Positions 27,201 through 35,326 of a stretch of 40,550 nt of DNA are shown in pieces; the stretch's first letter is position 1; each line of letters begins with the position of its first letter. This stretch comes from Prevotella sp. (lineage in GTDB: Bacteria; Bacteroidota; Bacteroidia; Bacteroidales; Bacteroidaceae): assembly GCA_017651265.1 (NCBI GenBank), contig JAGCDO010000048.1, forward strand, positions 1 through 40,550. The letters run 5' to 3'. The position numbers and the translations under genes are program-made. The notes under the pieces are model-generated. The model was given only the letters and a program-made list of their open reading frames with translations, searched no databases and was not told the origin of the DNA.

Positions 27201-30200
27201 TAGCCATCTGACCTACCGTTGCATCTGCCTTTACATCGTATGTGAGCCAGAAGTAGTAAGTGCCACTTTCGGTAATACTGTAAGAACCGTTGTATTCATT
27301 AACGGGAGAGAATGAGTTTGTCGTTCCTGTCTGGTAGATATGATAAGCATCAACAGCCTCTCCGTTAACACCTGTAATGTTGAAGGCGGTAATCTCGGCA
27401 GGCGTCAACTCACCCTTAGCCTCCACCATGATCTTCAGCATCTTCGTGTCGGTCTGCCCCTTCAGCACTTTGTTGACACTGATGTCTTCGGTTGTGACAC
27501 CAGTTACTACCACATCGCTCTTCTTGTAGCCTTCGGCCTGAATAGCGAAGTTAACAGCACTTGAACCCGTGTAGAGATATTTGATGGTTACTATACCACC
27601 ATCTTCCGAAGCATCCGAGATATACGGAGTAAACTTAATTGATGTCCCAGAATAAGTAGTAATCAGTTTCTCATCGTTTACTTCATTTCCTTTATATATA
27701 GAAAGCTTTGCTACGTAGTTGAAATCAAACGACACGCCTGTCAACTTGATACAATCTGCCTCGCCTGTAGGAGCCAGCGTAACGATGGCTTCGCTAACCT
27801 TTGCGCCATCGCCCTCAGGACCGCCATCGTCGTAGATAGCAACGACCTTACCCAATCCGAGGTTCAGTGTACCATGGTTACCTTCAGTCATCAGCACCTG
27901 ATTCTTCAATGTGCGTGCACCTTCCGGATCGCCAGATGTAGCCTCAATCGTTGAACCAACTGTAATGGAAATCACCTTCGCATCGATGGTGCTGTTCTCC
28001 TCAGCGTCGCTGTTCACATCGACCTTCACCACAAAGGTGTTATCGCCTTCTGCAAGTGTGACTGCTTCGCTGAAGGTCACGGTTACTTCTGCAGCGGCAG
28101 CAGTCTCTCCGAGCTTTGTTTCGCCCTGCCATACGCTCACCTTACTGATATTGGCCTCTGTGCCCTTCAGGTTGAGATGGATACCACTCATGGAGATCGC
28201 ATTGAGGTTTCCCTCGGTCTTTACGTTCACATTCAGCAGTTCCTGGTCGGAAGCACCGATAGAAGCATCGGCTGTACTGGCTTGAGTAGCCTCAACAGCA
28301 GTAACTGCCATGTCCTTTGACTCGTACTCTGAGACAGTGGCTTTCCAACCATCGAGTGTATAGTAACTAGAGGATTCATTGGGCGAGAACACGATGGTCA
28401 ACGCACCGTCTTCAGCTGTTGAACGAATAATCTTGCCAGGACCTACATTCTGCTGGGCATTATCGTTCAGTTCCCATAGTTTGTCACCTGTAGTTCCTTG
28501 TCCGGCATAGATGGCAAACTTGGCCTTTGCCCCCCACGAACTGTTTGAATAATAAACATTGAACGAACTAAAGTCTATCTGACAAACCATACCTTCATTC
28601 TTCGGAACAAAGATGTTCGTACGGGTATCAGTACCTGCTTCATACTTCGCAGAACTCTCGCTTGTCGGCTTTGTCTCAAATGCTATAGAACCATTAACTG
28701 CCTTGGTTACTGTTCCCTGGTCAGCATGGTTAAGCACGATATTCTTTACCGTGCGCTCTACAGCAGTAGGCGACGTCAGCGTCTCAGTCTTCTCGGCATT
28801 GTTCACCAAAGCAGTTACGCTGTTGAGTGTGGCGCTAACCTTCTGATCGTTCAGAGCCTCTTCGCTGATAGTATATTTCAGCGTGAACACATTACTTCCT
28901 TCAACCAATGCCTGCGGGGTTGTCAGGTTGATTTCGAAAGCAGAACCTTCGACTACGGTCTCGCCCACCTTGGTGGTACCGAAGTAGAGGGTTGCCTTAT
29001 CAACAAGTTCAGCGCACTCGCCTGCAGAGAAGACCATCTTGGTTACCTTCATAGCGGGCTCGGTATTCAATGCATCCACCGTGATGGTCAGCATGTCCTG
29101 ATCAGCATCGCCACCAGCAACTGTTCCCGTAGAGGCTGCAGCAGAGGTTATTCCGTCGAAGTCCATGGGCTGCGGAGTGAACAGACTGACGGTTGCCTCG
29201 AAACCATCGGCAGCAACATCGTTAGAGGCATTACTGAAGAGAACAACTGTCAACGAGCCGTCCTCGGCAGTAGAACGAACAAGCTCTGCTTCGCCTTGTT
29301 GCAATGTTTTAATCAGATTACCGGCATTGACCTCTGTGCCGTTGTAGATGCGCAGTTCCTGGTTGTAGTATGAACCATGCCAAATACTATTATTTGTGAA
29401 GTTAACCATCACCTTCTTGCCTTCAACGCCAGAGAGGAAGGTTACCTGGCCGTTGGTCTTCGACACAATGCCGCCGTCCTTACCGCCCTCGTCGTAGAAC
29501 TGCAGCGGGGTCTCACCCACGGTGATGGTCTGCGGCGTGGAGGTCATGATGACCAAGGCGGGGTTCTCTACTTCTACCGCCGTTGCTGCGGTGAAAGGAG
29601 TGATGCCGTTAGGCTGGCCCACGGTGGCAATCTTCGTGATGTCCACCTGAACTTTTGCACCCACTGCAGCAGTTCCGAGAATATCGCCCTTGACGGTAAA
29701 GGTGGTGGTTCCTTCGGCAGGAGCCTCGCTGAGTACGAATTTATAGTTGTTGCCATCGGTCTCAACGGCAGCACTTACCAGAGTTGCGCCCTTAAAAAGC
29801 TTCAGGGCAGTAGGATCTACAGCACCATCGTTCTTGGTCAGCGTGAAATAGATGCCTGTCACGTTGTCGGGGTTCATCACGCCCTCTGCTGTTACATATG
29901 CATTGGCAAAAGTAACGTTCTGCTTTGCGGATGGTGTGGTCACCACGCCTTCGTAGTTGCTTCCGGCACCCGTAATGGTCATGTTCTCCAGTTTCACAGC
30001 CTTCACCGTGGCTACCCATCCCGTACAAGAGTAAGCATAGCGATAGGCAAAGCCTACAGAGAGAATACCATCGGCAGACGCTGAGATGTAAGTCTCGTCG
30101 GTGTAGGTCTTGTTACGCTCATTGGGATAGGTTCGAAGGATGTCGCCCGAAGGCAGATTGCTCTCAGAATAAGAGGTGGACACCTCGCTTGTCGTTGTGG

Positions 30201-30543
30201 CCCAAGAAAAACTGTTGCCAGCATCGGGGTTGCCACTGTAGACGTTGGCAAATGAATAGTAGTTACCGCTACCACCCATGTTCATCGACTGGAAGGTAAT
30301 CTGTATGGACATGCCCTCCTCGGCAGGTTGAAATACCGTAAGCGACTGAGCGTTCTCGCTTGTTGTACCCGAATAGTCGATGTCGCCTTTCGGATCCTTG
30401 AACGTGATTACTTCATCGCTTGCAACGGTGATCACCTGTTTACCGAATTGCGGTTGCGTCACCTCCCTGTCGGCTTGAGCCTCTATAGGCACGCCGAGCA
30501 TAGCTGTGAGCAACAACAACATCAATAGTTGAATTTGTTTCAT
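24220..30543 (-). CDS. Giant modular surface protein with BtuH/DUF4465-like domain and type IX sorting tail
   Basis: A 2107-residue secreted protein, last in the B12 operon. A signal peptide (about 1-24) precedes four alternating pairs of modules. The CUB-like ones (about 36-190, 340-460, 600-755, 890-1025) carry phrases such as YDEGGKDGG, YDDGGPEGDG and IRSTAEDGALT. The Ig-like ones (about 190-335, 460-595, 760-885, 1030-1145) look like sialidase-associated N-terminal domains (PF14873 type). A parallel beta-helix follows (about 1148-1592, with DYATIQGAIDDIG and repeated N-N-x-I turns). Next come an Fn3/Ig-like stretch and a DUF4465-like domain (about 1820-2045, with GDWFKLTITADNGNSIEYYL and WIDLSSLGTVKSLSFFL). 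The end (about 2071-2107, IYSIDGKV...KGVQIVRMKDGSVRKVVR) resembles a T9SS type A signal. DUF4465 domains occur in the B12-binding BtuH surface proteins of Bacteroides; B12 binding here is inferred from that and from the riboswitch. The start is ATG 30543, 33 bp after the preceding gene. Confidence 0.8.
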   Translation of the reverse strand: MKQIQLLMLLLLTAMLGVPIEAQADREVTQPQFGKQVITVASDEVITFKDPKGDIDYSGTTSENAQSLTVFQPAEEGMSIQITFQSMNMGGSGNYYSFANVYSGNPDAGNSFSWATTTSEVSTSYSESNLPSGDILRTYPNERNKTYTDETYISASADGILSVGFAYRYAYSCTGWVATVKAVKLENMTITGAGSNYEGVVTTPSAKQNVTFANAYVTAEGVMNPDNVTGIYFTLTKNDGAVDPTALKLFKGATLVSAAVETDGNNYKFVLSEAPAEGTTTFTVKGDILGTAAVGAKVQVDITKIATVGQPNGITPFTAATAVEVENPALVIMTSTPQTITVGETPLQFYDEGGKDGGIVSKTNGQVTFLSGVEGKKVMVNFTNNSIWHGSYYNQELRIYNGTEVNAGNLIKTLQQGEAELVRSTAEDGSLTVVLFSNASNDVAADGFEATVSLFTPQPMDFDGITSAAASTGTVAGGDADQDMLTITVDALNTEPAMKVTKMVFSAGECAELVDKATLYFGTTKVGETVVEGSAFEINLTTPQALVEGSNVFTLKYTISEEALNDQKVSATLNSVTALVNNAEKTETLTSPTAVERTVKNIVLNHADQGTVTKAVNGSIAFETKPTSESSAKYEAGTDTRTNIFVPKNEGMVCQIDFSSFNVYYSNSSWGAKAKFAIYAGQGTTGDKLWELNDNAQQNVGPGKIIRSTAEDGALTIVFSPNESSSYYTLDGWKATVSEYESKDMAVTAVEATQASTADASIGASDQELLNVNVKTEGNLNAISMSGIHLNLKGTEANISKVSVWQGETKLGETAAAAEVTVTFSEAVTLAEGDNTFVVKVDVNSDAEENSTIDAKVISITVGSTIEATSGDPEGARTLKNQVLMTEGNHGTLNLGLGKVVAIYDDGGPEGDGAKVSEAIVTLAPTGEADCIKLTGVSFDFNYVAKLSIYKGNEVNDEKLITTYSGTSIKFTPYISDASEDGGIVTIKYLYTGSSAVNFAIQAEGYKKSDVVVTGVTTEDISVNKVLKGQTDTKMLKIMVEAKGELTPAEITAFNITGVNGEAVDAYHIYQTGTTNSFSPVNEYNGSYSITESGTYYFWLTYDVKADATVGQMATSTLNSITVNNETITVTEPATASFTVASGKHGIYIVGGEGADYATIQGAIDDIGSLGMDGSVTLKIRAGEYNEKVRVPNIIGMGATNTLTIESESGERDVKIYHNQYTSGGYSDDQYSKVYGVVTLNEANYVTLKNLEITTTDQKYDAVVMVKNESRHITIDNCYLHTSTTIDNQADINLIDHYVQDVENKNNDYLTVKNCLLEGGFIGIKMGGTNYVALPKEVGGIIEGNTFKNQGSKAIYVMDELGAKIRNNTVIIEATAETKISNGILDMQLRDEFNEPLEITGNTFNVAPKTYCAVMYLRQLTSTADHPMIIANNVINMTTLNAIYNGIYVGNANTTNLMIANNTIRLTGSNSGAALRFQSNISGDEPNITIVNNIIQNEANNFATYLNSEANAAKLTFQNNLMYSNGSNFASIGAAKTFDEFVTATGATNCINKQVSFLSENVLEPANTLDGDLLTAVALDYVTTDINGKARPTENITIGAYEYDTNADAAPVMAEAYPQVLTHLDGKASFSVKTDLAATVYYLVKKSSETAPTAEELKASETMKDVTANAEAIIEVEELEDNAEYIAYFLPVSLRGVQAENISQTAAFTMDVTPPVYDKPTAEIYINNSDTEERIEAGDEVYLFAMATVDERTAPYTLTWMDQKHNVLETETYESADDIDDFFMTTAEPTTSTDYYFTVTDAAGQSCTMSVRAIVEGDLQVATFEDLYVDPEDGFWMGDFSKGFDKGGEGTTFVSGSFRFSNYADDTWAGEPTTPYWGNYAYSQTTTNTFETYITDQFNNAVGGGADNSETFLVAYPQGGTIDVINNEDGAVIPGMYITNNAWVVDAILHGDGMSTIDGTTTGESTGDVGFQTGDWFKLTITADNGNSIEYYLADYQSSDETAHYYVNDWQWIDLSSLGTVKSLSFFLTSSRRNNWGMTTPAFFCLDNIGAENPNGNGISTRINQIPDSENAQGIYSIDGKVLTRGSKQKGVQIVRMKDGSVRKVVR

Positions 30544-30576
30544 AAGCGTTTTATTTATAGGGTTAATGATTAAATT

Positions 30577-31668
30577 TTATCTCTTGAATGCATATTTACG
30601 GACACTGCCATCAGGACAACGAACAATACGCAGGTTTCCCATCTGGTAGAGGAGTGTTTCCGATTTGGAAACAGGAGTAGTGACCTCGGTGACTATCCCA
30701 TTGTTCATCGCTTGGATAGATGCCGCCAAATGAAGATCCTTGGCACCTGCCACCTCAGTACTCGTCTCACCTAAGTCACCTACACTTTGGTTCATGGCAG
30801 TATAAACCCTGACAAAGTCTATGTAATCAAGAGTTACAGGTTGCCTGGTTTGTGGATTCACTGCCCAAGAGATGTCAAAGCCACAGTCGTAATCATCATT
30901 CAGCTGATTATCTACATAACCGTATCGTAGGAAGAAGAGCACCCATTGCTTTTTGTACTTACCTTGCTGCATAAACCAAGCATTACGCGGCAATCGGGTT
31001 CCGTAGAAAGTTAAGGTGGAGGCACTAACCCATTCCGGCCAGTATTCCTGTGTATGGTTAAAGGCGTCCATTCGTTCCACCTGTCCACTGTGTTTGAGGT
31101 TATCAATCCATGGTACAGCTTTTAGATTCCCGTTCCGGGTATAGGTAATCCGATAGTTGTATATCAATCGTCTGTCCCAATCAAGTGAAGCGTTGTTACT
31201 TGCCACACTGTCTACATCAGCACTTCCCGACAGCTCGTACCATGTGTCGTCGGGCTTTCCGTTGTGGTTCAAATCCTGACTTACCATCACGATACCTGGC
31301 TCTGAAGAACCGCCAACAAGATCAGAAAACATACTTGAACGGATACTGTTACCATAGACAGTAAAGTCGCGCTGTCCACTCACATTGGCAACGGGGTGGT
31401 CGAAATGAAAGGTAAGGTATCCGCCGTAGGCACCCAAGCACACCAATCCGCGCTCTTCGGATTTATCAGAAGTAAGATAGGTTGTACACTTCTGCGCCAT
31501 CGTCTGAGCATTATCTCCTGCTTCGTAGGGCGGCATGGTGTTGATAAACTGACCAGGGGCTGGACAATACTCATCCACCGCCTGGATTTCCGCACTATAG
31601 TTTCCTGTCTGCGCCTGTGCAACCACATTTAGCATCAAGCATGCTACTATTATCACTCCCTTTTTCAT
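30577..31668 (-). CDS. Secreted surface protein of Bacteroidetes B12 loci
   Basis: A 363-residue exported protein. The signal peptide (about 1-20, ending VVAQAQ) lacks a lipobox, and the C-terminus (MGNLRIVRCPDGSVRKYAFK) resembles the sorting tail of the giant protein encoded next, so both may use type IX secretion. The body carries conserved phrases familiar from proteins beside BtuG in Bacteroides (GAYGGYLTFHFDHPV, EPGIVMVSQDLNHNGKPDD, YWPEWVSASTLTFYGTRLP, YIDFVRVYTAMNQ). The exact role is not known to me; participation in cobamide capture is inferred from the operon. The start is ATG 31668. An upstream frame to 31719 adds a charged non-signal leader. The gap to the BtuG-like gene contains degenerate AATTGAAAATTG repeats. 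Confidence 0.75.
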   Translation of the reverse strand: MKKGVIIVACLMLNVVAQAQTGNYSAEIQAVDEYCPAPGQFINTMPPYEAGDNAQTMAQKCTTYLTSDKSEERGLVCLGAYGGYLTFHFDHPVANVSGQRDFTVYGNSIRSSMFSDLVGGSSEPGIVMVSQDLNHNGKPDDTWYELSGSADVDSVASNNASLDWDRRLIYNYRITYTRNGNLKAVPWIDNLKHSGQVERMDAFNHTQEYWPEWVSASTLTFYGTRLPRNAWFMQQGKYKKQWVLFFLRYGYVDNQLNDDYDCGFDISWAVNPQTRQPVTLDYIDFVRVYTAMNQSVGDLGETSTEVAGAKDLHLAASIQAMNNGIVTEVTTPVSKSETLLYQMGNLRIVRCPDGSVRKYAFKR

Positions 31669-31729
31669 TTCTCTACGAATTTGACGAATTAGTCGAATTA
31701 TTTTTTTTTTAATTCTCAATTATCAATTT

Positions 31730-32884
31730 TCAATTTTCAATTTTCCAACACGCGTGCCCTGGTATATCACCCGTTCGAACACTCCAACGCAGTTCACCCT
31801 TCGGCGACAAGCAAAACAGCTCGCCACTCGACACATAGTTCTTGGCGTCCATCAGATAGACATCACGGGTAATGGGATGCACGATGATACCATAGGGAAT
31901 GGTAATGGAAGGCAGGTTCGAGGCAAAGTCGGGCGTTTCCATCTGCATGGTCTTGGTGTTGATGATGCCATAGCTCACCGTATTCTTCTGCGTAGCCTCA
32001 CTCCATTGCGCCCCATAGAAATAGAGGGAGTCGCCTACGATGCAGAGATTACTGACAGGTGTATCGAAGCATTGCGCCACCTGCATATCACCATGACTGT
32101 CGGGCCTCAAGCAATAGAGGCGTGAAGGCACATCATAATAGTCGCCCCGAGAGGTTGCCCAAAGCTGACCGTGATGATCGAAACGTAAATGGTGTAGATT
32201 TACGGCCACATCAATCTTCCGCTCCTCGCGGAACGTCTTCAGGTCGATGACACTGATGGTGCGGTCGTAATCGGGTATCCTATAACCACCACTGTTGGCC
32301 ACATACAGTTTCCCGTCTTTTATGGCCATCTCCTCGGGCTGCCAGCCCACATACACCGAATCCACTTTCTGCAGCGTCAGCGTATCCACCTTATAAATCG
32401 TACCCACCTCAAGGTCTTCGGGGTCAAGCTGTGGACCGTAGAACGAACTGACATAGGCATAGCCCTCATGGAAGGCCAGCGAACGACAGTTGGGGATGTC
32501 CACTTTACCAATACGCTTACAGTCGGCTGCCGTGGCCACCTCCACTTTGTTCGACATATTGATGACCATCCACAGCCTACTGCCATAGATGGCAATGTCG
32601 TTTCCCACATCGCCCAATTCCTTGATGGCATCAGGGTTGCGCTCTGAATAGATATTCCGGTTATAGACAGGTGGCGTTTGCGAGAGATCCAGATAATCGA
32701 GCGTACACTTGTTCGAACCCATGTTTCCTTCGCAAAGCAAATAGAGTCCCAAAATGTTGTCTCCATTCACCTCGGTGGAATCGGGCAGCTTTTCCTTCTC
32801 GCTGTCGATCACCTCATCATCGCTTCTACAGGCGCTGAGCAACCACATCAACGCACAAACCATAAAAACACCTTTCTTTCCCAT
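31730..32884 (-). CDS. btuG: BtuG-like B12-binding surface lipoprotein (beta-propeller)
   Basis: A 384-residue lipoprotein. The lipobox LLSAC has its Cys at residue 19 and is followed by RSDDE, a Bacteroidetes surface-export signal. The mature part shows YncE/DUF5074-type propeller repeats (VGNDIAIYGSRLWMVINMSN, YVGWQPEEMAIKDGKLYVAN, DRTISVIDLKTF, LWATSRGDYYDVPSRLY). In Bacteroides, BtuG proteins sit on BtuB as an extracellular lid and bind B12 extremely tightly. Here the gene follows btuB by 45 bp under a cobalamin riboswitch, which supports the same role. The final residues (KIEN) are encoded within the ATTGAAAATTGA repeat that follows, so the extreme C-terminus may be repeat-derived. The start is ATG 32884 (MGKKGVFMVCAL). 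Confidence 0.83.
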   Translation of the reverse strand: MGKKGVFMVCALMWLLSACRSDDEVIDSEKEKLPDSTEVNGDNILGLYLLCEGNMGSNKCTLDYLDLSQTPPVYNRNIYSERNPDAIKELGDVGNDIAIYGSRLWMVINMSNKVEVATAADCKRIGKVDIPNCRSLAFHEGYAYVSSFYGPQLDPEDLEVGTIYKVDTLTLQKVDSVYVGWQPEEMAIKDGKLYVANSGGYRIPDYDRTISVIDLKTFREERKIDVAVNLHHLRFDHHGQLWATSRGDYYDVPSRLYCLRPDSHGDMQVAQCFDTPVSNLCIVGDSLYFYGAQWSEATQKNTVSYGIINTKTMQMETPDFASNLPSITIPYGIIVHPITRDVYLMDAKNYVSSGELFCLSPKGELRWSVRTGDIPGHACWKIEN

Positions 32885-32929
32885 ATCTCTAAGTCCTATA
32901 TTAAAGATTCAAATCTCGCATCCCCTATA

Positions 32930-34936
32930 TCACATCTCCACAGTGAGTCCTACCGCATAGTTCCTCTTGGGCATGGGGTAGTTAAGGATGACATCATAAT
33001 CCTGGTCCAACAGGTTGTTCACCTCGGCAGTCAGTCGGCAGCGCTTCTTCCCCCACTTGAAGGTATAGCTGCCATGTACATCATTGGTGTACCAAGGTTG
33101 CATATAGTTGTACCGGATATTCTCTTGCTGGTTATAACGCTTACCCACATAGATAAAACTGTAGTCGAGTGTCCAGCAATCACTGGCCACACCCACCACC
33201 AACGAGCCACTATGCCAAGGCACATAAGGAATCTGGTGATGATAATAGGTATCGGTGGGGTTGGTCACATCCCGGGCATCCTGATAGGTATATTGAGCCC
33301 GCACATCCAATCGCCACATTGGCGTCAACTGTTGGATCACTTGCGCTTCCACATCCATTCCCTTGATATGCACACGTCCTAAGTTCAGCATGGTCCAGCG
33401 GAACTGCTGACCTTTGGGATAGGCCACTATCTTATCGTGTACCGTATTATAATAGGCATCCATGCTCAGTGATACCCGAGTGCTGCGAGGTTGTGACAAG
33501 GTGGAGTAGTTAACACCTATATTATATTGTATGGCGCTTTCGGGGTTCAGTGCCGCATTACCCATATCGGTATAGAAAAGGTCGTTGAAGGTAGGCATGC
33601 GGAAACTCTTCTTGACATAAGCCCTCACGGTCATGGGCACGGCCGACCATGGTGCTACATTCATGAAGAGTGCGGGTGTGAGCGTTTGGGTACTCTTTCG
33701 GGAGACCAAGGTGCGGGCATGATCCTTGATGGAGTTCCCCAGTAACGAGGCCTGAATGCTGAACCTACGGTGATTATAGGCTGTAGCCACACTCATCAAA
33801 TTGGTGAAACGATGGGGATAGGCAAAGAGAGGCAGGTCGGCACGTAGCGTATGGAAACGGAAGTCGTAACTCAGCGAAGCGCTCCATCCTGGAAGCAGTT
33901 CCACTACGTTCGATGAGGATAGATAGGCTTCCTGCTGACGATAACGGTTGTCGACATGGCGTGTAGTGGAATCGCGGTTCACATAATGGGTGTTGTAATA
34001 CGCATACTTGGCCAGCCATCGTGTGGAGAAGGAAGATGAAATGGCCTTCTGTCCTGACAGCTGTATAAAACTGTTGTGATCGCCCTGACGCTCTCCTCGC
34101 CGCCATACATTACTGACGATGGCTCCTGGAATGCCTCGCTGGGAATGATAGGTATAGCCTTTCAACGCCCAACCGCCCCCGTTGAACAGTCCGTGAAGGT
34201 TCCCTTCCAGTCGTACCGCCCAGATATCTCCATTCTGTCTTACTGCAGTAGTATCGTATGCCACACTGCCATCAGCATTCTTCCTGCGATAACGGAACTT
34301 ATACTTACCGCTGGACGAGAGCACCTCGGCATTCAGGGATGAGCAGAGGGAAGCACTGATGCGCTCCTCCCACAAGGAAGAGAGGCGAAGCATGTCACTC
34401 GAGGCAAGTTTCACTGCAGTGCGCAGATGACGGTGTTCGCCTTCGCTGAATTTGGGTCTGCGGGTACGGATATATACCGAGCCGGCATTCCCGAACTCTG
34501 TGGCAGGTTGGAAGATCGCACTTTTCTGTCCGTTATACAACGACACCTCCTCCACATTATCCAAGGAGAACTGTCCTAAATCCACCACCCCATTCTGGGC
34601 ATTGCCCACTTCCACACCATCGTAGAACACACCTACATGGTGACTGCCCATGGAGCGCACATTCACTGTTTTCAATCCGCCCACGCCTCCATAGTCTTTC
34701 AGTTGCACGCCAGAGAAATAGCGCAGGGCATCGGCTACGGATAAGGATGAAAGGCGTTGCAATGCATCACCTTTCAGCAACTGATGAGGGATTACTTCAC
34801 GATAGGTAAGCTGTTGCGTCACCACTACTTCAGCCACATGCTGCATACTGTCCAGCTTTCCTTGCTGGGCAAACATACAAGCACACGAATAAAAGGCCAA
34901 TGCTACCGCCACGGGCAGTCTGCTGGCATGAACCAT
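32930..34936 (-). CDS. btuB: BtuB-like TonB-dependent cobalamin receptor
   Basis: A 668-residue outer-membrane transporter for B12 and related corrinoids. It has a signal peptide (about 1-25, ending MFAQQ), a TonB-box-like AEVVVTQQ, a plug domain (about 50-165, with RYFSGVQLKDYGGVGGLKTV and GSVYIRTRRP) and a 22-strand-like barrel, ending RNYAVGLTVEM. The start is the ATG at 34936 (MVHASRLPVAVALAF). The same frame is open back to 35098, but that part is the cobalamin riboswitch and not protein. The assignment to cobalamin, as against haem or siderophore, rests on the riboswitch and the BtuG-like gene next to it. No intracellular BtuCDF or corrinoid-remodelling genes lie in the window. Confidence 0.88.
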   Translation of the reverse strand: MVHASRLPVAVALAFYSCACMFAQQGKLDSMQHVAEVVVTQQLTYREVIPHQLLKGDALQRLSSLSVADALRYFSGVQLKDYGGVGGLKTVNVRSMGSHHVGVFYDGVEVGNAQNGVVDLGQFSLDNVEEVSLYNGQKSAIFQPATEFGNAGSVYIRTRRPKFSEGEHRHLRTAVKLASSDMLRLSSLWEERISASLCSSLNAEVLSSSGKYKFRYRRKNADGSVAYDTTAVRQNGDIWAVRLEGNLHGLFNGGGWALKGYTYHSQRGIPGAIVSNVWRRGERQGDHNSFIQLSGQKAISSSFSTRWLAKYAYYNTHYVNRDSTTRHVDNRYRQQEAYLSSSNVVELLPGWSASLSYDFRFHTLRADLPLFAYPHRFTNLMSVATAYNHRRFSIQASLLGNSIKDHARTLVSRKSTQTLTPALFMNVAPWSAVPMTVRAYVKKSFRMPTFNDLFYTDMGNAALNPESAIQYNIGVNYSTLSQPRSTRVSLSMDAYYNTVHDKIVAYPKGQQFRWTMLNLGRVHIKGMDVEAQVIQQLTPMWRLDVRAQYTYQDARDVTNPTDTYYHHQIPYVPWHSGSLVVGVASDCWTLDYSFIYVGKRYNQQENIRYNYMQPWYTNDVHGSYTFKWGKKRCRLTAEVNNLLDQDYDVILNYPMPKRNYAVGLTVEM

Positions 34937-34993
34937 AGTGATACGCTTTCTTTCCGTCCTAACCCCAGAGTAACGGAAAAAGGTTTGTCCACC

Positions 34994-35013
34994 GGACGTC
35001 CGTTTTAACGTCC
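34994..35013 (-). promoter_or_regulatory. Candidate expression-platform hairpin of the cobalamin riboswitch
   Basis: On the minus strand, GGACGT pairs with ACGTCC around an 8-nt loop, 14 nt after the aptamer and about 58 nt before the btuB ATG. It is a plausible switching stem that could compete with the aptamer. No U-run follows, so a translational or kissing-loop mechanism is more likely than termination. This is inferred. Confidence 0.4.
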
Positions 35014-35026
35014 TGACGACACAAAA

Positions 35027-35175
35027 GGCAGGTCTTCTGACTTGTTCCCAAGCAATACGCCTTCCCGAAAATCTCAGTGGCTTTGTTGTGTTGCCCAATA
35101 AAAGAACTTACAGCTGCGGGACAGTTGGGGACTCACACCCCATTCCCTTTTCATCGCTTGCGCGAACCTTATGCG
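35027..35175 (-). ncRNA. Cobalamin riboswitch
   Basis: Read on the minus strand, the conserved blocks occur in order: GGGAATGGGGTGTGAGTCCC, ACTGTCCCGCAGCTGTAAG, the B12-box core GCCACTG, GGGAAGGCG, and the closing AAGTCAGAAGACCTGCC ending at 35027. These are the hallmarks of the adenosylcobalamin/B12 aptamer. It lies between a consensus promoter and btuB, and should repress the uptake operon when intracellular cobalamin is sufficient. The 5' boundary near 35175 (GCATAAGGTTCG) is approximate. Confidence 0.95.
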
Positions 35176-35179
35176 ATTG

Positions 35180-35211
35180 CAAAGTTACAAACAATATTCT
35201 TAACTTCCAAA
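35180..35211 (-). promoter_or_regulatory. Promoter of the B12 uptake operon
   Basis: On the minus strand, TTTG (35211-35208), a 20-bp spacer and TAACTTTG (35187-35180) match the Bacteroidetes consensus. Transcription would start at about 35174, exactly where the riboswitch begins. Confidence 0.8.
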
Positions 35212-35222
35212 CTATTTTTGGA

Positions 35223-35290
35223 AAACCACAAGGATTATAGGGGAGAAACCATAAGGATAAAGGGGAGAAACCATAAGGATAAAGGGAACA
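35223..35290. repeat. Three-copy 22-bp tandem repeat
   Basis: AACCATAAGGATAAAGGGGA-type units follow one another three times, the first degenerate (AACCACAAGGATTATAGGGG). The array lies between the B12 operon promoter and the lipoprotein genes, in otherwise gene-free DNA. No role is evident. Confidence 0.75.
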
Positions 35291-35326
35291 AACTGCCGCT
35301 TTTCCATCGATTGCCTATACGTACCA

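Noticed and set aside
24694-30084. Several plus-strand frames of 100-320 codons opposite the giant gene
   Set aside because: They are antisense shadows of a long, strongly coding minus-strand gene; none has a promoter, start context or family feature.
24220-30543. Pectate-lyase activity for the beta-helix region of the giant protein
   Set aside because: The helix fold is clear but no recognisable catalytic Asp/Arg cluster was found; a structural or binding role is as likely.
34937-35098. In-frame 54-residue N-terminal extension of BtuB
   Set aside because: This DNA is the cobalamin riboswitch and leader; the signal peptide begins at the ATG at 34936.
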